A program made the position numbers and the translations under genes. DNA of 64,000 nt from DASQDN01 sp963825845. GTDB taxonomy: Bacteria; Acidobacteriota; Terriglobia; Bryobacterales; Bryobacteraceae. The stretch spans positions 192,562-256,561 of the forward strand of contig CAWGVL010000069.1 of the NCBI GenBank assembly GCA_963825845.1, read 5' to 3'. Shown here piece by piece: positions 18,015 through 26,861 of the stretch; position 1 is the stretch's first letter; each line of letters opens with the position of its first letter. Below the pieces are notes generated by a model. It did no database searches and had not been told where the DNA came from. It worked only from the letters and a program-made list of their open reading frames with translations.

Positions 18015-18638
18015 ATGCGAACCGTGTTGCTCGCGGTACTTACTCTGGAGGTAGCGTCGGGACAGGAATATTTTCGGCATCACATCTCCGTTGGCATGGG
18101 AGCAGCCCTGCCGCGAGGGGATCTTCGACCGCTTTTCTCGGATAGCTTCCTCGTCGGTGTTCAGTACGGATACCGCTTCCACCCCAACTTCCAACTCGAC
18201 GCCGGTTTTGATGGTGTCTTCGGAGCCGCCGGGGTACGAGATTGGCTGCCCACGGCGTTCGGCAATCTCAGAATCCGCGACTTCCAGACCTTCGTCCCGT
18301 TTGGCGGCCGCGCAATTCTACCCCTCTATAGAGACAAAATCGAGGTGTACGGCGGATTGGGAGGAGCCTATATTCGCTATGGCGAGCGCATCCGGCAGCC
18401 TTTCCAAAACGTTAACTTCAGGATTCCTTGCGATATCTGCGCCAGTCGCGATGGATTCGGCTACTACGGGCTATTCGGCGTAACTACGGCGTTGGATGAC
18501 TTGCGTCGCTTTCGTCTCGGCGTAGGAACGCGTGTGTACCGCGGCTACACTTCCGGCGACCCGTTAGGAGCCGCTCCACCCGGCGAAACGACGGACCGGT
18601 GGATCACGGTGTTCGGTTCGTTCAGCGTATCCTTCTGA
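18015..18638 (+). CDS. Outer-membrane beta-barrel protein, uncharacterised
   Basis: A 207-residue protein from the ATG at 18015 (a GTG at 18006 would add three residues). The signal peptide is MRTVLLAVLTLEVASGQ. The rest alternates hydrophobic and polar residues in the manner of an 8-stranded barrel: GVQYGYRFHPNFQLDAGFDGVFG, VYGGLGGAYIRYGE and a terminal TVFGSFSVSF ending in Phe. A two-Cys segment (IPCDICASRDG, near residue 138) may form a disulfide in an outer loop. No specific family is recognised. It lies convergent with the pseudopilin gene, with the stops only 2 bases apart. Confidence 0.7.
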   Translation: MRTVLLAVLTLEVASGQEYFRHHISVGMGAALPRGDLRPLFSDSFLVGVQYGYRFHPNFQLDAGFDGVFGAAGVRDWLPTAFGNLRIRDFQTFVPFGGRAILPLYRDKIEVYGGLGGAYIRYGERIRQPFQNVNFRIPCDICASRDGFGYYGLFGVTTALDDLRRFRLGVGTRVYRGYTSGDPLGAAPPGETTDRWITVFGSFSVSF

Positions 18639-18639
18639 A

Positions 18640-19110
18640 CTATTTGATTTCTTTGCTCGTCACTGTCGCGGGTTCGGCGCCCCAGTTCTCACGGATTACG
18701 AGAGTCTGGTCAGAGAAGAACGTTCGCCGCCCTGTATTTCCGAACACGTCCGGTACCGCCGTGACTTGATATCCGTTGGGTCCGCCCTGAACGTTGAAGG
18801 TATACCCTGTCTTCTTGCCCTTTGCCAAGTCTTCGGGGATCAAGTCGGATGCCGCAGCAGTCGCCTGGCCGCTGGGTGGAGGTCCGAGTTCCGCAAGCGT
18901 AGCAGCGTAACGGCCGAACTGCGAGTAGTACTGCGTCTGCGCCGTGTGGATCGTTCCAACTTGCCGGATCGCCGCCGTTTCCTGCGCATGCATCCGGTTC
19001 TGATTCAGCTTGGGGGCCGCGATCGCAGCCAGAATCAGGATAATGGCGACAACGATCAGGAGCTCGATCAACGAAAAGCCACGGCGACCGTGGCGGCGCA
19101 ATTCTCTCAT
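18640..19110 (-). CDS. Type II secretion/type IV pilus pseudopilin (GspG-like)
   Basis: A 156-residue prepilin. A basic leader ends in RRG, then FSLIELLIVVAIILILAAIA, the N-methylation and transmembrane helix with the conserved Glu5. PilD-type cleavage would fall between G and F. The C-terminal beta region (about residues 100-156) is glycine-rich. No other pilus or T2SS gene is nearby, so it is an orphan prepilin that may serve as a minor subunit of a machine encoded elsewhere. No clear ribosome-binding site was seen. Confidence 0.85.
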   Translation of the reverse strand: MRELRRHGRRGFSLIELLIVVAIILILAAIAAPKLNQNRMHAQETAAIRQVGTIHTAQTQYYSQFGRYAATLAELGPPPSGQATAAASDLIPEDLAKGKKTGYTFNVQGGPNGYQVTAVPDVFGNTGRRTFFSDQTLVIRENWGAEPATVTSKEIK

Positions 19111-19172
19111 AACAACATAATGACGTATTCCGAGGTCCGAGCGTTTACTGGCGGCAGCAACACTGCAAAGCC

Positions 19173-19913
19173 TCAGGCCTTCGAGTGGATCTCGTGCTCA
19201 AGGTTTACAGGAGGGTTGTAATACAGAATGCGGCCGCAACTCTCGCAAAAATATAACTTGTCGGCCTTTCGAAGCTCCTGGAAATACTGTGGTCGCAGCT
19301 TCATCTGGCACGCGGTGCATCGTCCGTCGGTCGCATCGGCGATGACTACTCCATGCCAGCGCTTGCGAATCCGTTCGTAATGGCTCAGAAGCTGCGGCGA
19401 AATGGCGGCCGCCACAACTTTGCGTTCCTCTAACGCTTGCCGCAGAAATTCCTTGTCCTCGGTCGTTCGCTTTTCCGCTCGCTGTTTCTCCGCCTCAACC
19501 TTGGCTTTCTCTTCTTTCAGAGCGGCTTCAGCGGTCTTGGCATTGTTCTCCAAAGGCTCGGCCTCTCCCATGAGGTCCAGGATGCGATCTTCCGATTTCC
19601 GAATCTCGGTTTCGCAGTATCCGATCTCGTTTTGGAAGGCTCGGTATTGATCGTTGGTCTTCGCCTGCAGCATCTGATCCCGCAACTTAGAGATCTTTTG
19701 CTCGTGAACCTTGATATCGTCTTCGAGATGCTTTCGCTCTTTCTGGTTACCGGCCATGACATTCCGATCGACATCCAGCTTGCGAGTGTGCGCATCGAGC
19801 TTCTTTTCGATCTCGGCGATCTGCTTCGGTAACGACTCGATCTCCTTCTGCAGCGCCGCCGCGCGTGCATCGAGCGATTGTAGTTTCAGGACGGCCTGTA
19901 ATTCCGGCGTCAT
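19173..19913 (-). CDS. C4-type zinc-ribbon protein with long coiled coil (DUF164 family)
   Basis: A 246-residue protein. Residues 1-185 are a continuous charged coiled coil (LDARAAALQKEIESL, KLRDQMLQAKTNDQYRAFQNEIG). The C-terminus is a zinc ribbon with C-x2-C (GRCTACQMKL) and C-x2-C (YFCESCGRILYY). The family is widely conserved and has been linked to peptide transport or nucleic-acid binding without a firm function. The ATG at 19911-19913 overlaps the stop of murJ, so the two are translationally coupled. Confidence 0.9.
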   Translation of the reverse strand: MTPELQAVLKLQSLDARAAALQKEIESLPKQIAEIEKKLDAHTRKLDVDRNVMAGNQKERKHLEDDIKVHEQKISKLRDQMLQAKTNDQYRAFQNEIGYCETEIRKSEDRILDLMGEAEPLENNAKTAEAALKEEKAKVEAEKQRAEKRTTEDKEFLRQALEERKVVAAAISPQLLSHYERIRKRWHGVVIADATDGRCTACQMKLRPQYFQELRKADKLYFCESCGRILYYNPPVNLEHEIHSKA

Positions 19914-21562
19914 TGCTTCGAAATTCTAGCACGGAGCCACGGGAGTCTCCGATATACGGGCCCGAGAACTCCATTCAAGGCCGTGTCTAGTTCCGTCACT
20001 CCCAGCATCCGGCAGGCCCCGTAGAGCACCAGTATCCCGACGGGTATAGAGATCGCCAAGTCTATCAACCGCGCAAGTTTGGACGTTCCCAGTTGCACGG
20101 TCACCAGGTAATTTGTCGTCCAGATGGCGAGTCCCATCAGAGCCGAGGCAACAGAGACAAGACAAAACGTCCGCCACAGATTTCGTCCGTAGATACCCCC
20201 GATGCGTTTTCTCATTACGAGAAACAGAGCGACACAACTGAACATCGCCACAGCCGACGTCGAAAGCGCTAGCCCTGCGTGCCCGAACCCCGCCACTCTG
20301 GTCATTGTCATCACCGTAACGAAGTTCACCGCGATGGAGCAGAAGCTGATGATCATTGGAGTACGCGCATCGTGCAGAGCGTAGAAAGCGGGGTTGAGAA
20401 CCTTCGCAGCCGAATAGCCTACAAGACCAATGGCATAGCAGGCCAGCGCCCGGCCGGTCTGCTGCGTATCGAACGCCGTGAACGCGCCAAACTGATACAC
20501 CGCTGCCACAATAGAATCGCCGAGAATCGCAAGTCCCACAGCGGATGGGATCGTGAGGACAAAGACGAGCCCGATGGATCGCGACAACGTACTGCGAAAC
20601 TCGTCTACGTTGTTTGCCGCTGCGCTCCGCGAGATGGACGGCAAGGTCGCTGAAGCAATGGCGACACCGAAGATACCTAACGGCAACTGCATGAACCGGA
20701 AGGCGTACCCCAACCAACTTACAGGACCATCGGGATCCGGCAGGCGAGACGCGAAATTGTTGTTGATGGTCACGTTGATCTGCACGGCCGCGTTTCCCAG
20801 AATCGCCGGTCCCATCAACCGGAAGATATGACGCAAGCCGGGATGCGACCAGTCAAACTGCAGCCGGAACCGAAAGCCCGCACGATGCAGGCTCGGCATC
20901 TGCCACAGCAGTTGCATCGCTCCGCCGAATACAACGCCGTAGGCCATACCGTGAATTGGAGAAATCCCCACGGCAGGTCCAATCACTTTTCCCAAAATCA
21001 AGCCCGCCACGACGGAGCCGATATTGAAGAAGGTAGATGCCAGCGCGGGCACACCGAACTGATTGCACGCATTGAGGATTCCCATCACTTCCGCTGACAG
21101 GGCAACCAGCAGCAGGAACGGGAACATGATGCGGGTCATCGAGACCGCCAGTTCAAACTTGCCTGGCGTGCTCTTAAATCCCGGGGCAATCAGTTCCAGA
21201 ATATATGGACTGAAAATAATCCCGAGTACGCAAACGCTCCCCACAATCACAATCAAAGCCGATGCGACCAGATTGGCGAGCAGGCGAGCCTCCTCGCGGG
21301 GCTTCGTTGCAAGATACTGGGTAAAAATTGGAACAAAAGCAGCCGAAAGGGCTCCTTCCGCGAAGAGATCACGCGTCAGGTTCGGAACAGTAAAGCCGAT
21401 ACGGAATGCATCGAACACAGCGCTCGCGCCGAACATTGCCGCAAGCACGATTTCCCGAACCAGCCCGCTAATCCGGCTCGTAAAAACCGCAATTGAAACA
21501 ATCCCAGCCGAGCGTACGACATTCTCCGATTGGGACCGTTTATCTTCAGACTGCGTTTGCAA
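19910..21562 (-). CDS. murJ: Lipid II flippase MurJ
   Basis: A 550-residue integral membrane protein of the MVF/MurJ family with about 14 hydrophobic helices. Motifs include SRISGLVREIVLAAMFG at the N-terminus, FRIPN-like AFRIGFTVPNLTRDLFAEGALSAAF split over residues 50-75, and RAFYAL-like NPAFYALHDARTP near residue 395. It moves the peptidoglycan precursor lipid II across the inner membrane. The TTG start at 21562 is set by AAGGA 5-6 bases upstream, and that site overlaps the TAA stop of the M20 peptidase gene. The three genes M20-murJ-zinc ribbon form one operon. Confidence 0.94.
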   Translation of the reverse strand: MQTQSEDKRSQSENVVRSAGIVSIAVFTSRISGLVREIVLAAMFGASAVFDAFRIGFTVPNLTRDLFAEGALSAAFVPIFTQYLATKPREEARLLANLVASALIVIVGSVCVLGIIFSPYILELIAPGFKSTPGKFELAVSMTRIMFPFLLLVALSAEVMGILNACNQFGVPALASTFFNIGSVVAGLILGKVIGPAVGISPIHGMAYGVVFGGAMQLLWQMPSLHRAGFRFRLQFDWSHPGLRHIFRLMGPAILGNAAVQINVTINNNFASRLPDPDGPVSWLGYAFRFMQLPLGIFGVAIASATLPSISRSAAANNVDEFRSTLSRSIGLVFVLTIPSAVGLAILGDSIVAAVYQFGAFTAFDTQQTGRALACYAIGLVGYSAAKVLNPAFYALHDARTPMIISFCSIAVNFVTVMTMTRVAGFGHAGLALSTSAVAMFSCVALFLVMRKRIGGIYGRNLWRTFCLVSVASALMGLAIWTTNYLVTVQLGTSKLARLIDLAISIPVGILVLYGACRMLGVTELDTALNGVLGPVYRRLPWLRARISKQ

Positions 21563-21570
21563 TTGATTCC

Positions 21571-22944
21571 TTAGCTCTGGCCATACAACTCGAGAAAATG
21601 AGCTACGGTTCTGATACCAGTGTAGTAATTTTCTACTTTGTATTTCTCGTTAGGAGAGTGGAGGCCATCGTCCGGGAGTCCGAACCCCATCAGGACGGTC
21701 GGAATGTGCAGATGACGAGCAAAGTCGCCGACGATCGGAATTGACCCGCCCGAGCGGATAAATACAGTCGTTCGGCCCAATACGTCGCTGAACGCGCGCG
21801 CGGCCGTCTCGATTGCGGGATGATCCGGGTTCACCATCACCGCAGGCGAACTGCTGAGAACTCGCACTTCGGCCTTTATTCCTCGAGGAGTGTTGTCGGC
21901 GACGAACTTGCGAAAGCCTTCGATCACTTTCTCAGGGTCCTGGTCGGGAACCAGACGGAAGCTCACTTTCGCCGTGGCCTTTGCCGGAATGACTGTTTTG
22001 GCGCCCGCGCCCGTGAATCCGCCCGCGATCCCGTGGACCTCGAGTGTGGGCCGCGACCAAACACGCTCCAGGACAGTGCGACCGGGCTCTCCCGTCAATG
22101 CCGGCGATCCCACTTCTTTGGCGAGAAACTCGCGCTCGTTGAACGGCAGTGTCTTCCAGCTTTCCAGTTCCGCGGGCGCCGGGTCTTTCACTTCGTCATA
22201 TATGCCGGGAATCTGTAGTCGCCCGTCAAGCGACTTCGCCTTGGCGAGCAATTCAATTAACCCATATACTGCGTTGGGCGCCGATCCTCCATAGAGACCG
22301 GAGTGTAGATCGCGCATCGGACCCGCCGCTTCGACCTCCGTGTAGACGAGTCCGCGAAGGCCGATGCACAATGTCGGAATCCCTTCGGCGTAAAGGGCCG
22401 TGTCGCTCACCAGGGCGACATCGGCTTTCAGTTTCTCCGGGTTCTCGGCGACGTATTTCGCGATCGAGGCTCCGCCGATTTCTTCTTCGCCTTCGATCAG
22501 GAATTTCACATTTACGGGCAATTTGCCGTTAACAGCATGCAAAGCCTCGATGGCCTTGATATGCATGTAGAATTGCCCTTTGTCGTCGGCAGCGCCTCGC
22601 GCGTAGAGACTGCCATCGCGAATCGTCGGCTCGAAGGGCGGCGTTTCCCAGAGTTCAACGGGGTCCGGCGGCTGAACGTCGTAGTGTCCGTACAGCAGCA
22701 CTGTCGGCTTTCCCGGCGCGTGAAGCCAATCGGCATACACCAGCGGGTGATTGGCGGTCGGAATCACCTCGATGTTTTCGAGTTTCGCGCTTCGCAGGGC
22801 GTCGGCAACGAAGGCTGCGGCTCGCTCCACATCGCCTTTGTGCTCGGGCAATGTACTAATGCTCGGAATCCGAAGAAACGTCTTCAATTCCTCGAGCAGA
22901 CGGTCCTGACTTCCACTGACGAACGCATCGACGGACTGGGACAT
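21571..22944 (-). CDS. M20-family dipeptidase
   Basis: A 457-residue metallopeptidase of the dipeptidase/CNDP-like M20 group, cytoplasmic by lack of a signal peptide. The zinc ligands and catalytic residues are in LLYGHYDVQPPDP, GAADDKGQFYMHI and FLIEGEEEIGG. The Zn-binding His near the end (PNEKYKVENYY context) is also in place. Such enzymes cleave dipeptides or modified dipeptides. A TATAAT lies 11-16 bases before the ATG on the minus strand, which leaves almost no 5' leader. It is the first gene of the operon with murJ. Confidence 0.92.
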   Translation of the reverse strand: MSQSVDAFVSGSQDRLLEELKTFLRIPSISTLPEHKGDVERAAAFVADALRSAKLENIEVIPTANHPLVYADWLHAPGKPTVLLYGHYDVQPPDPVELWETPPFEPTIRDGSLYARGAADDKGQFYMHIKAIEALHAVNGKLPVNVKFLIEGEEEIGGASIAKYVAENPEKLKADVALVSDTALYAEGIPTLCIGLRGLVYTEVEAAGPMRDLHSGLYGGSAPNAVYGLIELLAKAKSLDGRLQIPGIYDEVKDPAPAELESWKTLPFNEREFLAKEVGSPALTGEPGRTVLERVWSRPTLEVHGIAGGFTGAGAKTVIPAKATAKVSFRLVPDQDPEKVIEGFRKFVADNTPRGIKAEVRVLSSSPAVMVNPDHPAIETAARAFSDVLGRTTVFIRSGGSIPIVGDFARHLHIPTVLMGFGLPDDGLHSPNEKYKVENYYTGIRTVAHFLELYGQS

Positions 22945-22955
22945 GGGACACGTTC

Positions 22956-22961
22956 ATTATA
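22956..22961 (-). promoter_or_regulatory. -10 element for the M20-murJ-zinc ribbon operon
   Basis: An exact TATAAT on the minus strand begins 17 bases upstream of the A of the ATG at 22944, inside the 10-mer CCTATAATGA also found before the gene at 10330. Transcription from it would start within a few bases of the start codon, giving a leaderless or near-leaderless message. No good -35 is visible. Confidence 0.4.
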
Positions 22962-23013
22962 GGCCGCAGGTGTGCGGCAGCCTGGTGTCACGCTTTCATG
23001 GCACAGTTCGAGA

Positions 23014-23646
23014 TCACGCTCGCCTCGCCAGCACTTCGAGATACTCCGCGTGTACTGACGTTCGATCTCCGGTCGCTTGATTTTGCGCGCGCCAGAGCGT
23101 TTCCAACTCCGCCGCGTACTCGTTCTGCTTCTGCGGGTTCAACTGGGAAAAAGGACGCGCATCGGACCGAAGTAGTTGCGGAAGAACTGCACCACCTCTG
23201 CGGGCGGGAACGGCTAAGCGCGGCAAAACCGGCAATCTGTAGAATCGCCCGGACAGCATGCGTGCGCTCCCATTCAGCGGCGAACTCTGTCCAATTCGGG
23301 GGCATGGACTCCGCAGTCCAGTCCACCATCACCTTGTTCACAGGGAAGACATAGATCCACCAGGCGATCTGCGCAAGCAAAAAGCAGGCAGTTCCCAACA
23401 ACGTCCATCGAGATGCAGGTCTGCGCTTACGGACGAGATACAACAGGACGAGCGCCGAAATCCAGGCTCCGGTTTCGATAATCGCGCCGATCGGAGGCCG
23501 TAGGGCTGGTACATGCTTTGGGTACTCCTTCAAAGCACGGCATCGTACGACATCCGAGGCCTCATTTGCAGAAGATGGCTGAATGCCATTGCCATGCTGA
23601 GGGCTGTAAACATTAGGGTGAGAAACCGCCAAACCCGCAGCAACAT
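23014..23646 (-). pseudogene. DUF1772-like small membrane protein, multiply frameshifted
   Basis: The ATG at 23646 opens a hydrophobic frame (MLLRVWRFLTLMFTALSMAMAFSH) that ends at about 23530. One base later the second frame continues with PPIGAIIETGAWISALVLLYLV, a further membrane helix and NKVMVDWTAESMPPNW..EWERTHAVRAIL. That last pattern (N...W....P..W...W...H..R) is characteristic of DUF1772/anthrone-oxygenase-like membrane proteins. The C-terminus needs two more frame changes (VVQFFRNYFGPMR, then SQLNPQKQNEYAAELE). About 210 residues in all. It is either a decayed gene or an indel-rich stretch of assembly. Confidence 0.6.
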
Positions 23647-23745
23647 CGGTACGCTCCTTCTTGAATCGTCGCATCCCTTGCCGTGAACGGGCATGGATTG
23701 CCGCCGATCGGCAGATCCTGCGCTCTCCTTGGCCATAATGGGTGC

Positions 23746-25923
23746 GTGCGTCAAGCATGCCTCTATCTACTTCTGGCTGCCGTGTGTGCCGCCGACGACC
23801 CCACCGCCCGCCGTCAACAGTACTTGAATGACCTGCGCCGGATACTTGCGCCTTCTTATCGGAATGACACAACTCGACTCAGCGCCACGGACAAGACGTT
23901 CGAGGACTGGCAGGAGCGGACCGGAGAACTTCCTCCCGATTTCGAAACCATGCCGTCGAACCCGTTCCTTCCCGATCCGCTGGAAGGCGTGAAGTCAAAG
24001 GCGGACTGGCAAGCTCGCCGGAAGTGGATTCGCGACCAATACGAACACTGGATCATCGGTAGGATGCCGCCGGCTCCCAACAACCTTCGTGGAATTGTCA
24101 CAAGCACCCGGAAAGAGGACGGCATCGAAGTACGGGATGTACGACTGGAGTTCGGACCCGATCACAAAGGCATCCTGCACGTGCAGATAGTCATGCCGGG
24201 AACCGGCGAAGGTCCGTTTCCAGTTTTCCTGACGAATCATCCGCGCAATCGACCTTGGATCGCCCCAGCGGTACGGCGCGGGTACATCGGTGTCATCTTC
24301 AGTGCCGCCGACCCGATTTACGGCAGCCCCGACGATGCGGATGCTTTCATCGAACTGTACCCTGAGTACGATTTCTCCGGAATAGCGCGGTGGGCTTGGG
24401 CCGGCATGCGGACGGTGGATTATCTGTACACCTTGCCCGAAGTCGATAAGGCTCATATTGGAATCGCCGGGCACTCCCGAAACGGGAAGATGGCGCTGAT
24501 CGCGGCAGCGCTCGATGACCGCATCACCGCCGTGATCGCATCCAGCGGCAACACGGGCGAATGCGATCCCTGGCGCTACACTACCGATCCGTTTGCGAAC
24601 GAGACCATCGAACAGATCACCGGGCGCTTTCCGGGATGGTTCCATCCGCGTCTTCGATTCTTTGCCGGCCGGGAACATAAGTTACCCGTCGATCAGAACA
24701 TGTTGATGGCCCTGGTTGCTCCGCGTGCTCTTCTGATGAGTTCCGCGTTTTCTGAGGCACAGGGAAACTCGTTCGGGATGGAGCAGGCATATCGCTCTGT
24801 GGAGAAGGTGTACTGGTTCCTGAATGCGCCCGAGAAACTCGGACTTTCCCTGCGCGCGGGAGAGCACCCCACGACCGCCGAAGACATTGAACTATATGTA
24901 GACTTCTTCGATTCCGCCTTTGGGCGATCGAAGCGGCCGCCGCCCCGGACAAACCTCCATCCATTTCGATGGGACGAGTGGCGCAAGCAGGCCTCGATCC
25001 CTTCTCCGCCTCAGGGAAAGGTCCGCGATCGCATTCGCTGGCTATTAGGGGATGAGCCGCCGGCCGTTCCGTTTCCCGCGAGTGAAAGCGTCGGGAAGCG
25101 TCCCAGGACCGATGCAGGATGGCTCGCCCTTCTCTTCCAGCGCCCGCTGAAAGTCGATGGCGTTCGAAGTCACTCCATCGGCTTTGGGGATGACTTGGCC
25201 GGAGATTTCTACATGCCCGCCAACATGACGGGCAAGATGCCGGTCGTGATTTGGCTCCACGGCTTCGCCTATCCGACCGGTTACTCGCGATACGCCAAAG
25301 AGACGATTGCTGACCTCACCTCCAGAGGTTACGCGGTATTCGCATTCGACCAGATCGGATTCGGGAGCAGGCTTCATCAAGCCGTGCGGTTCTATGACCG
25401 CTATCCGAATTGGTCCCTGCTGGGCAAGATGGTTGCCGATACCCGGGCGGCCATCAACGCGCTGCAAGCATTACAAGAGGTCGACGGCAAGCGTGTTTAT
25501 CTGGCCGGCTACTCTCTAGGTGGAAACATCGCTCTGATTACGGCAGCTATGGATAGCCGTGTCGCAGGTGTGATTGCCGCGAGCGCATTCACTCCGCTGC
25601 GTTCATCCAACTCCGCCGATGGCACTGAAGGTGTTCGGCAGTACTCGCACCTGCACGCGCTGCTTCCCAGGCTGGGCGATTACGTGGGCAAAGAGAAAAC
25701 GATCCCTGTCGATTACGACGAAATTCTCGCGGCTATCACGGCCCCGGTCTTGATACGAGCCCCGATGCTCGATCGCTACGCCGTGCACTCTCAGGTCGTA
25801 GCGGCGGTCCAAAGCGCCCGAAAGTCAGGCGCAACAATTGAGTTGCAGGACCCGGTGGATTTCAACCGCTTCACCGCCGCTGCCCAACGCGACGCATTCG
25901 CCTGGCTGGAGAAGGTCAGGTGA
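23746..25923 (+). CDS. Secreted double esterase: CE15-like glucuronoyl-esterase domain plus dienelactone-hydrolase-like domain
   Basis: About 725 residues from the GTG at 23746, which places a signal peptide (QACLYLLLAAVCAADD) at the N-terminus. An in-frame ATG at 23683 would add 21 residues ahead of it. Domain 1 (about 60-400) has the CE15 nucleophile motif GHSRNGKMA, FHPRLRFF, DQNMLMALVAPRALL and a His in AGEHPTTAEDI. Domain 2 (about 440-725) is a second alpha/beta hydrolase with VIWLHGFAYP and AGYSLGGNIAL. CE15 enzymes split ester links between lignin and glucuronate. The second domain resembles acetyl-xylan esterase or dienelactone hydrolase. Its stop overlaps the sugar-kinase start. Confidence 0.78.
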   Translation: MRQACLYLLLAAVCAADDPTARRQQYLNDLRRILAPSYRNDTTRLSATDKTFEDWQERTGELPPDFETMPSNPFLPDPLEGVKSKADWQARRKWIRDQYEHWIIGRMPPAPNNLRGIVTSTRKEDGIEVRDVRLEFGPDHKGILHVQIVMPGTGEGPFPVFLTNHPRNRPWIAPAVRRGYIGVIFSAADPIYGSPDDADAFIELYPEYDFSGIARWAWAGMRTVDYLYTLPEVDKAHIGIAGHSRNGKMALIAAALDDRITAVIASSGNTGECDPWRYTTDPFANETIEQITGRFPGWFHPRLRFFAGREHKLPVDQNMLMALVAPRALLMSSAFSEAQGNSFGMEQAYRSVEKVYWFLNAPEKLGLSLRAGEHPTTAEDIELYVDFFDSAFGRSKRPPPRTNLHPFRWDEWRKQASIPSPPQGKVRDRIRWLLGDEPPAVPFPASESVGKRPRTDAGWLALLFQRPLKVDGVRSHSIGFGDDLAGDFYMPANMTGKMPVVIWLHGFAYPTGYSRYAKETIADLTSRGYAVFAFDQIGFGSRLHQAVRFYDRYPNWSLLGKMVADTRAAINALQALQEVDGKRVYLAGYSLGGNIALITAAMDSRVAGVIAASAFTPLRSSNSADGTEGVRQYSHLHALLPRLGDYVGKEKTIPVDYDEILAAITAPVLIRAPMLDRYAVHSQVVAAVQSARKSGATIELQDPVDFNRFTAAAQRDAFAWLEKVR

Positions 25924-26855
25924 TCCCTCGCATCCAAGGTGTCCTTTGTATTGGCAATATCTCCTACGACATCCCAGTGTGTCCAGTGGATACCGTCGCC
26001 TGGGGCAGGAGCATCTGGGTTGACGAGATCACGTTCAGCGTCGGCGGCAACGGCGCGAACACGTCCTACTCGATGGCAACTCTGGGAGCTCCTGTGCGGC
26101 TCACTGGAAAAGTTGGCCGGGATGTTCAAGGCGATGCTGTCGTCGACGTGCTGCAGCGCGCAGGAGTTCAACTCGACATCCATCGGAGTGATCAGCCAAC
26201 CACGTCGACCGTGGTGCTGGTTCATTCGAGCAGTGATCGCGCTTTTCTACACAGACCTGGAGCCAGCCGCGATGTAACCCCAGAGATGCTCCGCTTCGAG
26301 GTCCCCGGATTTTCACATTTCCATCTTGCGAACCCGTTTTCACTTCCCATCATGCGCGATCACTGCGGACATGTGATGTCCCGAGCTAAGGCTGCGGGGC
26401 TCTCTACATCACTCGATACGGCATGGGACGCAAAGGGCAGGTGGATGGAGGACATCGGCCCCTGTCTTCCATATACCGATCTACTGTTCGTCAACGACAG
26501 CGAGGCCCGCATGCTGACCGGGAGCGATGATCCGCGCATGGCGAAAGACGTCTTCCGCGATAGGGGCGCGAATGATGTGGTTGTGAAGATTGGTCCCCGC
26601 GGCTGCATTGTTTTCGCAGGCGCTAAAGAGTACGAGATACCCGGCTTCAAGGTCACGGCAATGGATACGACGGGCGCGGGTGATTGTTTCGTCGGCGGAT
26701 TTCTTGCTGCGCTCTACCGAGGGCTGTCCTATCGCGAGGCCGCTCGTGTGGCTAACGCGGTGGGAGCGATGAATGTGCAGAAACTTGGCGCGGCGCAGGG
26801 CGTCCTGTCCTGGGATGAAACTGAAGCCTGGATTCGTGAACGCGATACTCTGTAG
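25920..26855 (+). CDS. PfkB-family carbohydrate kinase
   Basis: A 311-residue ribokinase-type ATP-dependent sugar kinase. The GTG start at 25920 overlaps the TGA of the esterase gene, with GAGAAGG upstream. The N-terminal pattern VGGNGANTSYSMATLGA and VGRDVQGD is the substrate-binding part. MDTTGAGDCFVGGFLAAL near residue 245 holds the catalytic Asp and anion hole. The specificity-determining residues do not let me name the sugar (ribose, 2-keto-3-deoxygluconate and fructose are all possible). Its place before a KdgD-like gene favours a uronate or keto-sugar substrate. Confidence 0.88.
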   Translation: MIPRIQGVLCIGNISYDIPVCPVDTVAWGRSIWVDEITFSVGGNGANTSYSMATLGAPVRLTGKVGRDVQGDAVVDVLQRAGVQLDIHRSDQPTTSTVVLVHSSSDRAFLHRPGASRDVTPEMLRFEVPGFSHFHLANPFSLPIMRDHCGHVMSRAKAAGLSTSLDTAWDAKGRWMEDIGPCLPYTDLLFVNDSEARMLTGSDDPRMAKDVFRDRGANDVVVKIGPRGCIVFAGAKEYEIPGFKVTAMDTTGAGDCFVGGFLAALYRGLSYREAARVANAVGAMNVQKLGAAQGVLSWDETEAWIRERDTL

Positions 26856-26861
26856 GGATTC

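Noticed and set aside
22988..23872. A 294-residue minus-strand open frame
   Set aside because: Only its middle part has protein-like sense (the DUF1772 region). Both ends are shadows of other frames, so it was replaced by the shorter frameshifted gene.
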